Notes under the pieces: generated by a model
What the model saw: the letters and a program-made list of their open reading frames with translations, nothing else
What the model was told of the DNA's origin: nothing
Database searches by the model: none
Shown: piece by piece, positions 1-6,548 of the stretch
Layout: the number at the start of each line of letters is the position of its first letter
Numbering within the stretch: position 1 is the stretch's first letter
Program-made: the position numbers and the translations under genes
Assembly (NCBI RefSeq): GCF_949292005.1
Contig: NZ_CASEXV010000033.1
Location: forward strand, 1 to 12,750
Length of the DNA: 12,750 nucleotides
DNA from: an uncultured Bifidobacterium sp.
Lineage (GTDB): Bacteria; Actinomycetota; Actinomycetes; Actinomycetales; Bifidobacteriaceae
Direction of reading: 5' to 3'

Positions 1-59
1 CCAACCACAGACACCCCTGCCGTCAAGCGACGCCATCATCCCTTCACCCCACCGCGCGT

Positions 60-91
60 GTCCGCACACATCCGTCCGCACATGTCCGCAC
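60..91. repeat. three short direct repeats GTCCGCAC upstream of the first gene
   Basis: The octamer GTCCGCAC occurs at 60-67, 74-81 and 84-91, with periods of 14 and 10 bp. It lies in a C-rich, low-complexity stretch upstream of the metalloprotease gene. No convincing -10/-35 pair is visible here. I describe it only as a repeat; it could be an operator or chance in biased sequence. Confidence 0.4.
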
Positions 92-256
92 GCACTGTCC
101 CACGTGCGTACGCGTCCCCATACCAAGGCTCTCATTCCCGATCATTCCTCACATCCAGCGCCCGTCTCAAGCCCCACCCCCAACGCTGATTGCAAACATT
201 TGATGGTGACGATGGCAGAGGACATGAACCTGAGGGACAATGGAGGCCACACCACC

Positions 257-1855
257 ATGAAGGACGGCAGGATGGACGACAATACAATTCACCAATGGCT
301 GATCGACTGCTTCGGCCCGGTCCAGGGGGAAACTGCGTGGGCGCAGTTCTCGCAGCTGCCGATCGAGGTTCGTGAACAACTGATGCGCCAGGACCCCGCG
401 CAACTGCCGAAGCCGGAGGACGTTCAATCCATGATCCAGGCGTTCACGGCAGGCGGACTCAACACACCGTCGGAAATGGAGAAAAGGGTCGAAGAAGGGC
501 CGATCAACACCAAACTGGCACGCACCATCGCGCTTAGAGGCAGCGAGGAGGGTGAGATCTCGGCGATCAGCGCGCAGGACGCCCAACGGGTCCGCAGTGC
601 ATGGAGCGAGGCGAATCTCTGGCTCGACACCGCCTGCCACTTCAATCCGGCACCAGGCGAGACCCAAGCGCTGACACGGTCGGGGTGGGTCGACGCGACG
701 CTTGAATCCTGGGCAGGGTTCACTGCACCTGTCGCGAAATCGATGAACGACGCCCTATCGGACGTGCTGTCCAGCCGTTTTGGAGACTCCTTCGATGGAC
801 AGGTCACGGGTCTTTTCGCCGGCCCAGTGCCCATCCCCCTTCCCGAGGGGATGTCGAACCCACGACAGCTCATGCAGCTGCTCGGCAACACATCATTCGC
901 CATGCAGCTCGGCCATGCGGCCGGGGAGCTCTCCCACGAGGTCCGCGGAAGCTTCGACCAAGGCATAGCGCTCTGCACCAACCCCGCAGGCGGACTGCTC
1001 CTTCAGAACATCGACGAGTACGCGTCGTCGCTGGAGATCGACAAGGACGAGGTCCTCTCGTTCGTCGCAGCCCAAGAGGCCGCGCATGCTCGACTGTTCA
1101 ACGCGGTTCCATGGCTGATGCCACGCTTCGAGGCCCTGATCGGGAAATACTCACGTGGGGTCGACATCGATCTGGATGCGATGGAGGAGCAGCTTCGCGA
1201 CGCGCAGGCCATGGATCCCGAATCAATATCGGGCGCCATGAACCTCACGAATGTGGGCATCGCCGACACTCCCGAGCAGACCGAGGCGCTCACCAGTCTC
1301 GAAACACTTCTCGCCTTAGTCGAGGGATGGGTCGACGCGGTTGTGTGGCGTGCGTGCATGCCGCATGTCGCGCACATCGAGCAGCTGCGCGAGATGGCCC
1401 GACGCGAAAGGGCCATAGGAGGCCCGGCCGAACGAACCTTCGAATCCCTGTTGGGGCTTCATCTCCGTCCCCGCAGAATGAGGGACGCCGCAGCGCTGTG
1501 GGAGCGCATCGGAACGCAGAAGGGGCTGGAGGAACGCGAGGCGATGTGGTCGCATCCGGATCTTCTCCCAAGTCTGCCGGATGAGTCGGCCGATCCATCC
1601 AACCCCCATCCGGCTCAGGATGGATCGACGGACTCATCCATCGAATCCCCAGCGAGCGACTCCACAAACCGGACAGGCGCGGCCGATTCGGAAATCACGG
1701 CGACATCAGCCACAAGCGGAATCGATTGGGATGCGGAGCTCAACAAACTCCTTGACGATGAGAACGGCGGATCGGACGACAATCAACCCGGCGACGACAA
1801 ACCAGACGACGACAATGACAGGCCCGGCGGCGACAAACCCGGCGAGCTGTCCTGA
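257..1855 (+). CDS. DUF2342 / zincin_2 family 'zinc-dependent metalloprotease'
   Basis: About 532 aa if started at ATG 257, which has GGAGG at 242-246 (10-nt spacing). ATG 272, with AAGGA at 259-263 (8-nt spacing), is an equally credible start. The frame stays open upstream to a GTG at 104, but that extension is low-complexity and unlikely to be translated. Recognisable family features are the N-terminal IHQWL..FG segment, the GPVPIPLPEGM stretch, FAMQLG, FDQGIAL, the block QEAAHARLF..PWL (Q273, E274, H277 from ATG 257), and the C-terminal EGWVD..W and RTFESLLGL motifs. The family belongs to the metzincin-like clan and is annotated as a putative metalloprotease/hydrolase; its substrate is unknown. 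The expected HExxH reads QEAAH here, so the first zinc ligand is absent at that position. Residues from about 436 onward form a Ser/Pro/Asp-rich disordered tail ending in several DD-rich units. No signal peptide or membrane segment is seen. The family call is firm; catalytic activity is uncertain. Confidence 0.88.
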   Translation: MKDGRMDDNTIHQWLIDCFGPVQGETAWAQFSQLPIEVREQLMRQDPAQLPKPEDVQSMIQAFTAGGLNTPSEMEKRVEEGPINTKLARTIALRGSEEGEISAISAQDAQRVRSAWSEANLWLDTACHFNPAPGETQALTRSGWVDATLESWAGFTAPVAKSMNDALSDVLSSRFGDSFDGQVTGLFAGPVPIPLPEGMSNPRQLMQLLGNTSFAMQLGHAAGELSHEVRGSFDQGIALCTNPAGGLLLQNIDEYASSLEIDKDEVLSFVAAQEAAHARLFNAVPWLMPRFEALIGKYSRGVDIDLDAMEEQLRDAQAMDPESISGAMNLTNVGIADTPEQTEALTSLETLLALVEGWVDAVVWRACMPHVAHIEQLREMARRERAIGGPAERTFESLLGLHLRPRRMRDAAALWERIGTQKGLEEREAMWSHPDLLPSLPDESADPSNPHPAQDGSTDSSIESPASDSTNRTGAADSEITATSATSGIDWDAELNKLLDDENGGSDDNQPGDDKPDDDNDRPGGDKPGELS

Positions 1856-1891
1856 CATCGAGATCGCCGCATGTCATCCGACTGACGGAGC

Positions 1892-3379
1892 TCACAGAAA
1901 ACGGCTGGGCTCCCGGACCGATCCACGGCCGTCAACACCGCTGGCATAGGAAAAATGAAGCGAGTCCCTGGCCCGCGTCACAGCCACATACAGCAGGCGT
2001 CTCTCCTCCTCAAGCGAATCGCCGCCTGTCGGCCCTCCGTAAGGCATAAGCCCCTCGGAGCAGCCGACGACGAAAACGTGCGCGAATTCCAAACCCTTCG
2101 CCGCATGAATCGTGGATATCGTGACGGCTCCCCCATCCACTGGAAGCCCCAACGACTCAAGAGCCGCCCGCCGCGACTCCTCCGTGGAACCGCCCTCATC
2201 CCACTGGGCGTCGCGCCTCACCCGGTATCGCAGGCCGACCAGACGCAAGGCGTCGCACACCACAGACTGCTGCGCGTTGATCCGGGTCAGAATCGCGCAA
2301 TCGGAGGGCCTGACGCCTGAATCGACAAGACGCAGAATGCTCCGTGCCACCCCCTGAGCTTCCTCGTCATCCGTCTCGTATACGGTCCGGGTCACACGCC
2401 GCCCCTTGTCCCTGACCGGGGACAGACGGATGTAGTCATCACGATCCGGCGACGCGCCCAGAATCCTATTGGCCCACGAGACCACCTGAGGAGTCGATCG
2501 GTAGTCCGTTCGTAGGACGACATCCTCGGAGACGGGAGCGAAATCACGCGGAAACTCCATCAGATAATGGCTTGTCGCACCCGCGAACGAGTAGATGGTC
2601 TGCGCGGGGTCCCCCACCACGCACACATTGCGGTTGGTCCCTAGCCATAAACGCATCAGCCGGTATTGCACGGGCGAAACGTCCTGGAACTCGTCGACCG
2701 TCAGCCATCCCACATTCCCCCTGATCCTTCGCGCCACCTCAGGGTAAGCGTCCAGAACGTGGCACAGCAGAAGCAGGATGTCGTCGAAGTCTATCCTCCC
2801 GCGATAGGACTTCTCCTGCTCATAAGTCGAATACACCTCGACGAACCGGTCCGGACCCAAACCCGCCGGGGGGCGCCGGGACGACGCCGCGCACACGCGC
2901 GGATAATCCTCCGGCGCGATCAACGACGTCTTGCACCAGTTGATCTCCGCCTGCACGTCCCGCACATCGGAATCCGGAAGCCCCTCATCAATAAGGACCC
3001 TGGCCAGGGAACGCGCGACGAGATCATGCTGGTCCTCGAGGACCCGCGGAAACGGACCATCCGACAGATCCGGCCACACCCGCCGCAGCTGACGCAGCGC
3101 GGCGGAGTGGAAAGTGGCGGCGCGCACGGCCTCCCCCACTCCCAACGACGTGAGGCGGGACCTCATCTCCGAAGCCGCCTTGACCGAGAACGTCACTGCT
3201 AGAACCTTATCGGGATCCCACAACCCCGAGGCGCAAGCGTAGGCGATCCGCCGCGTGATCGTTCTGGTCTTTCCAGCACCGGCCACGGCGACGATACGAA
3301 CCGGCCCCTCCACCGAGGTGGCTGCCAGACGCTGATCGTCATCAAGCCCCTCAAGTATTCGTTCAACGTCCTCATGCAT
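1892..3379 (-). CDS. UvrD/Rep-family (SF1A) ATP-dependent DNA helicase, compact form
   Basis: 495 aa from ATG 3379 to TGA 1892. The SF1 helicase motifs appear in order: Q-motif LDDDQRLAA (~12-20), Walker A AGAGKTRT (Lys37), Walker B DEFQD (229-233), motif III VGDPAQTIYSFAGA, motif IV TDYRS, motif V STIHAAKG (His425), motif VI LLYVAVTRARD. It should be a 3'-5' DNA translocase acting in repair or recombination. It is much shorter than UvrD/PcrA (about 650-750 aa). Only about 33 residues separate the GLRYRVRR segment (ending ~389) from motif V, where the 2B subdomain of about 150 residues normally sits, and no HRDC domain follows. The open frame continues upstream to 3523, but ATG 3379 matches the natural N-terminus. 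GGAGG is only 1 nt before that ATG, too close for normal use, while CACAAT ends 6 nt upstream, which suggests a leaderless mRNA. It is divergent from the phosphotransferase-fold gene. Confidence 0.9.
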   Translation of the reverse strand: MHEDVERILEGLDDDQRLAATSVEGPVRIVAVAGAGKTRTITRRIAYACASGLWDPDKVLAVTFSVKAASEMRSRLTSLGVGEAVRAATFHSAALRQLRRVWPDLSDGPFPRVLEDQHDLVARSLARVLIDEGLPDSDVRDVQAEINWCKTSLIAPEDYPRVCAASSRRPPAGLGPDRFVEVYSTYEQEKSYRGRIDFDDILLLLCHVLDAYPEVARRIRGNVGWLTVDEFQDVSPVQYRLMRLWLGTNRNVCVVGDPAQTIYSFAGATSHYLMEFPRDFAPVSEDVVLRTDYRSTPQVVSWANRILGASPDRDDYIRLSPVRDKGRRVTRTVYETDDEEAQGVARSILRLVDSGVRPSDCAILTRINAQQSVVCDALRLVGLRYRVRRDAQWDEGGSTEESRRAALESLGLPVDGGAVTISTIHAAKGLEFAHVFVVGCSEGLMPYGGPTGGDSLEEERRLLYVAVTRARDSLHFSYASGVDGRGSVREPSRFL

Positions 3380-3483
3380 GCCTCCATTGTGCCAGCGTGC
3401 GCGGTTGCGAACCGGCGGGCGGGGGAATCTGGCAAAACGAAACCGTTGAGGTGTTGCGACACGCCGTGTATTAGTGTGGAGGA
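3380..3483. promoter_or_regulatory. divergent promoter region, helicase (-) / phosphotransferase-fold gene (+)
   Basis: A 104-bp spacer between divergent starts. On the + strand, TAGTGT at 3472-3477 is followed by exactly 6 nt and then GTG 3484. An overlapping alternative is TTGAGG (3446-3451), a 17-bp spacer and TATTAG (3469-3474). On the - strand, CACAAT (complement of 3386-3391) is followed by 6 nt and then ATG 3379. Both arrangements fit leaderless transcription with +1 at the start codon. Assignment is by eye and no transcript data are available. Confidence 0.5.
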
Positions 3484-5193
3484 GTGACCCAAAGAAGCAA
3501 GTTCCTCCTGGCGGCTCTGACATCAGCCGCCAAACCAGAGTTGGTCGTCGCCGGCGTCAGCGACAGCGCGCAGACGAACAGCGAGGATCAACGTCTGGGA
3601 ATCGATCAGGCCGTCGTCCAGGACAGCGCGGGGACTCGCTATGACGTTCTCGCCACCGACACCGAAATGGGTCGCCAGCGCTTGGGCGCCCGCGTGGCTG
3701 CGGCGCAATGCCTCGACAACGCGAAGGAAATCAACGCCCTGAGCTTCTCGGTGGACAAGGTCATCGCCTACGCGGACGGCTCGGACCCCACGGGACCCAC
3801 GGGAAACCACGCGGTCGTCATCGCCCGGCATCGTCCCGGACGCTCACGCCCGTTGGATCTACTCACCCTCGATGACTGCGAGGCCGTCGGAACCGCCATC
3901 GGAGCGGTGCATCGTCTTCCGGCAAGCGTCCTCCAGAATTCACGCTATCCCGTGATCTCCACGGAGCACATCCACTCTCAGCTCGTCGCATGGATCGACA
4001 GACTACGTCACGCCGGCCACGTCCCCCATGAGATCACCGACAGCTGGTCACGAATCATAGCCACTGACGGGCTGTGGTCCTTCACCACATGCTTCGTCCA
4101 CGGCGGCTTCCACAACGGGGACATCCTCTTCAACGGATCGACGATCACGACCATCACCAACTGGCAGGATATGCAGATCAACGACCCCGCGCGCGACCTC
4201 GCATGGATCTTCTCCAAATTGGATGATGGGCACCGCAATGCGTTGATGTCGTCATATGGGCGCATGCGCGGCGCGAAACTCGATGGACTGATCATGTTGC
4301 GCGCGAATCTGTGGCTGCAGATGGAACAGGTCGGTGGATTCATAGAAGCCCTCAATCACGCCGACAACGCGAAGATCATGGAGTTCAAGGCCCGCGTCGA
4401 AAGACTCGCCCACCAGTTGGGAACAATGTCGCCTCACCGCGCCGCCACGCAGGCGCCCCGACATGCATCGCCGAAACCGCCGGTTGTCGGAGCCTCCTCC
4501 ACAATCACCGTCGGCTCGCTGCTCTCCGACGACCATGACGACAGAACCGCCTCCCGTGACATCGAATCCACACTCATGCCACAGAACAACGAGCCCACCG
4601 AGGTCATCTCCCTTTTCGAGCGCGCACACCATGCGACCAACGACCATAGTGAGCGGACCGATATAGGCGAAAGGCCCAGACAGGCCGGCGACAGCGACCA
4701 AAACTTCCAAGCCCACCACACCGAGCAGGAGAACGAGCAGGAGAAGCGGAACGATCCTGCTGAGCGGCCCAGCCCTGTCAACCGGTCAAACCATGCCGAT
4801 CAATCCAGCGCAGCAGATCAGACGAACCAGAGCAAACGAAGCCTCTGGACCTCATCCGATGCGATGAATGTATCCACCAGCTTCAGCCCCGATGACACGT
4901 CGCGCACAGTGGTCGTGGAAAGTCCCGTTATGGCCACCGGAGACGGGATACAGCGGACGGACCCGACCTCTGCGACGATACTCATTCCCGAAGTCGACAG
5001 CCGACTCAACGCCGAACGCGACGCAAGAGAAGGTCTCACCACCGCGCCACGGGACGCCGGGCCATCCGGCGACGAGGCAAGGTCGTCAGACGGACCAGCG
5101 TCCTCAGAGAATACAGCGCCCGCGGAAGACGTGGAGCCGGAGGACGATGACACCAACGACACACTTCGTCGGGAAGCCCCACCCCAGTCGTAA
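3484..5193 (+). CDS. phosphotransferase (APH-like kinase fold) with degenerate catalytic loop and disordered tail
   Basis: 569 aa from GTG 3484. GGAGGA abuts the start, and TAGTGT lies 6 nt upstream. Residues ~40-310 resemble the aminoglycoside/macrolide phosphotransferase fold. The clues are a catalytic-loop equivalent VHGGFHNGD (205-213), a second-Asp segment ITNWQD (224-229), and NDPARDLAW (233-241), the usual structural motif after it. The catalytic residues look lost. The expected HGDxHxxN reads HGGFHNGD, so Gly208 replaces the catalytic Asp and Asp213 the Asn. The expected IDW metal Asp reads TNW (Asn226). The presumed N-lobe VLK reads VLA (Ala57). This suggests a pseudokinase or an altered chemistry. 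From ~329 to 569 the protein is Ser/Thr/Asp/Glu/Gln/Asn/Arg-rich and probably disordered, with no membrane segment. It lies divergent from the helicase and 107 bp upstream of DUF3107. Database names such as 'macrolide 2'-phosphotransferase' should not be taken as evidence of drug resistance. Confidence 0.8.
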   Translation: MTQRSKFLLAALTSAAKPELVVAGVSDSAQTNSEDQRLGIDQAVVQDSAGTRYDVLATDTEMGRQRLGARVAAAQCLDNAKEINALSFSVDKVIAYADGSDPTGPTGNHAVVIARHRPGRSRPLDLLTLDDCEAVGTAIGAVHRLPASVLQNSRYPVISTEHIHSQLVAWIDRLRHAGHVPHEITDSWSRIIATDGLWSFTTCFVHGGFHNGDILFNGSTITTITNWQDMQINDPARDLAWIFSKLDDGHRNALMSSYGRMRGAKLDGLIMLRANLWLQMEQVGGFIEALNHADNAKIMEFKARVERLAHQLGTMSPHRAATQAPRHASPKPPVVGASSTITVGSLLSDDHDDRTASRDIESTLMPQNNEPTEVISLFERAHHATNDHSERTDIGERPRQAGDSDQNFQAHHTEQENEQEKRNDPAERPSPVNRSNHADQSSAADQTNQSKRSLWTSSDAMNVSTSFSPDDTSRTVVVESPVMATGDGIQRTDPTSATILIPEVDSRLNAERDAREGLTTAPRDAGPSGDEARSSDGPASSENTAPAEDVEPEDDDTNDTLRREAPPQS

Positions 5194-5246
5194 TCCCCAC
5201 ACGCCGGCATCAACGGGCGCAGGACGCACATCCGTGTGATGATCAA

Positions 5247-5277
5247 CCAAGAAGACACCAATCCAAGAAGACACCAA
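5247..5277. repeat. tandem 15-bp direct repeat in the leader of the DUF3107 gene
   Basis: CCAAGAAGACACCAA is present at 5247-5261 and again at 5263-5277, a perfect duplication with 16-bp period. It lies 23 bp before the DUF3107 start codon, and the next bases (CAGAAGAACAGGCAAGG) continue the purine-rich character. It may be a slippage product or a binding site in the leader. No function can be read from sequence. Confidence 0.7.
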
Positions 5278-5300
5278 CAGAAGAACAGGCAAGGATAATC

Positions 5301-5525
5301 ATGGACATTGAATTCGGCATCAGAAACGTCGCCCGTCCCGTCAACTTCACCAGCGACCAGACGGCCGAGGCGGTGAGCGCCGCGATCAGCGATGCGGTCG
5401 CATCGCACTCGGTGATTGATCTCACCGACAGCAAGGGCCGCCGCATCCTCGTCCCCTCCGATGCCCTGGGCTATGCGGTCATCGGTTCGGAGACAAAGCA
5501 CGCGGTTGGATTCGGAGCTCTTTAA
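5301..5525 (+). CDS. DUF3107 family small protein
   Basis: 74 aa from ATG 5301, with AAGGA at 5291-5295 (5-nt spacing), to TAA 5523-5525. The opening MDIEFGIRNVARP, the middle LTDSKGRRILVPSDALGYAVIG and the closing VGFG are typical of the actinobacterial DUF3107 family, whose M. tuberculosis member is, from memory, TB9.4 (Rv3208A). No enzymatic motif, signal peptide or membrane segment is visible. The predicted pattern is a small soluble alpha/beta domain. Function is unknown in the family. It could share a transcript with the upstream phosphotransferase-fold gene (107-bp gap, no clear terminator). Its last 47 bp overlap the 3' end of the opposite-strand PHP gene. Confidence 0.9.
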   Translation: MDIEFGIRNVARPVNFTSDQTAEAVSAAISDAVASHSVIDLTDSKGRRILVPSDALGYAVIGSETKHAVGFGAL

Positions 5526-6420
5526 AGGGAACCCCACGCTCCATGATCGCGGCCACGGTCTCATCACCGGTGAGATTCTCGCCGAGAAGGTTCGGCTTTC
5601 CGGCCCCGTGCCAGTCCGAGCCACCAGTGACCAGCAAACTCCATCGCCGGGCCAGACCAAGAAGCCGCTCACGCTGATCGGCCTGATTGCCCCGATGCCA
5701 GACCTCGACGCCGTCAAGACCCGCGTCGACCAACACGCCGAAATACTCGTCCGACAACAACGACGACCCGCGACTTCGGTCCCCGGCATGTGCGATGACG
5801 CTGACACCTCCCGCCGCATGGACGGCGGCCACCACATCGGGCGCATAAGGTGACGGCGTGGGAATGTAATAGGGACTTGAGGAGGACAGTATTCCGGAGA
5901 ACGCCTCGGATCTGTCCGTGCAAACTCCGGCCGCCACAAGCGCGTCGGCGATGTGGGGCCGTCCGATGGTCGTGGCGTCACCCTCATGCGCTTGAGCCAC
6001 AACAAGATTCCAGGTGATCGGGTAGTCGCGCGACAAGGCCCTTACCATCGCGCGCGCGCGATCCAGCCGCGCTTGGCGCGTTCTGCGAAAAAGCGACTCC
6101 ATGACCAGGTCATGCGGATCGTATTGGAAAGCCAGCATATGGACCGACACTCCATCCATATCCGATGTGATCTCAGTGCCCAGAAGAACCGGAAGGCCCA
6201 CGCGCTCGGCCTCGAACATCATGAAAGGCCACCCCACGCAGGTGTCGTGATCGGCGATGGCCACCCCATGCAACCCCGACCGCACCGCCAGATCCGCCAG
6301 CTCCCGAGGAGTGCACGTTCCATCGGAGAACACCGTGTGGCAATGGATATCCCATCCCGACGCCGGAGGAGCGGACATTCCAACATTTACGCTGGATGCG
6401 GCAAGAATCGACTGAGTCAT
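5479..6420 (-). CDS. PHP-domain metallophosphoesterase (TrpH/YciV-like)
   Basis: 313 aa from ATG 6420 to TGA 5479-5481. The PHP metal-site motifs are all visible: DIHCHTVFSDG (H26, H28, D33), IADHDT (D57, H58, D59), GTEITS (E83), then GRPHIADALV, VSVIAHAGD and the terminal TGGSDWHG. This order matches the TrpH/YciV group (E. coli RNase AM / nucleoside 3',5'-bisphosphate phosphatase), so a phosphatase or 5'-3' exonuclease role on short RNA/DNA or pAp-type substrates is the best guess. It is not a DNA polymerase PHP domain or a histidinol phosphatase. The upstream part of the open frame (to 6474) is unlikely to be coding. There is no good Shine-Dalgarno, but TACGAT lies 6 nt before ATG 6420. 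ATG 6378 is an alternative start. The gene is divergent from VKOR and overlaps DUF3107 tail to tail by 47 bp. Confidence 0.88.
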   Translation of the reverse strand: MTQSILAASSVNVGMSAPPASGWDIHCHTVFSDGTCTPRELADLAVRSGLHGVAIADHDTCVGWPFMMFEAERVGLPVLLGTEITSDMDGVSVHMLAFQYDPHDLVMESLFRRTRQARLDRARAMVRALSRDYPITWNLVVAQAHEGDATTIGRPHIADALVAAGVCTDRSEAFSGILSSSSPYYIPTPSPYAPDVVAAVHAAGGVSVIAHAGDRSRGSSLLSDEYFGVLVDAGLDGVEVWHRGNQADQRERLLGLARRWSLLVTGGSDWHGAGKPNLLGENLTGDETVAAIMERGVPFKELRIQPRALSPNR

Positions 6421-6426
6421 GGAAAC

Positions 6427-6432
6427 ATCGTA
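6427..6432 (-). promoter_or_regulatory. putative -10 (TACGAT) of a leaderless PHP-gene transcript
   Basis: On the minus strand TACGAT is followed by exactly six bases and then ATG 6420. This matches the actinobacterial TANNNT leaderless pattern. No convincing -35 is seen (TGGCTA at the 17-bp position). Confidence 0.45.
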
Positions 6433-6548
6433 AGCTAAGCGGGAGGACGTAGCCAGACGGATTGCCCGCCACACCAGGGATGGTCACGGTGGACGTCATC
6501 ACAGTCGGCCGCGCTCCAACAACTTTGAACCATTAGCCAAGGACGATG

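Noticed and set aside
1..39. Possible start of a divergent gene leaving the window on the - strand (ATG at 39 or 36, AAGGG just before)
   Set aside because: Only 13 codons are visible and the ribosome-site spacing is too short. It cannot be supported without the neighbouring sequence.
104..256. N-terminal extension of the metalloprotease from GTG 104
   Set aside because: No ribosome site at GTG 104 and a low-complexity translation. Good Shine-Dalgarno sequences precede ATG 257 and ATG 272.
1887..1913. GGAGC/GCTCC inverted pair between the first two genes
   Set aside because: A five-base stem with a 17-nt loop and no U-run, inside the helicase 3' end, is too weak for a terminator.
3484..5193. 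Antibiotic-resistance phosphotransferase
   Set aside because: The fold resembles APH/MPH enzymes, but the catalytic Asp, Asn and metal Asp are substituted and the context is housekeeping, so a resistance role is not supported.
4818..6005. 395-codon open frame on the - strand
   Set aside because: It lies opposite the phosphotransferase tail and DUF3107 and in another frame of the PHP gene. Its composition is Ser/Arg-rich with no recognisable domain, so it is a shadow frame.
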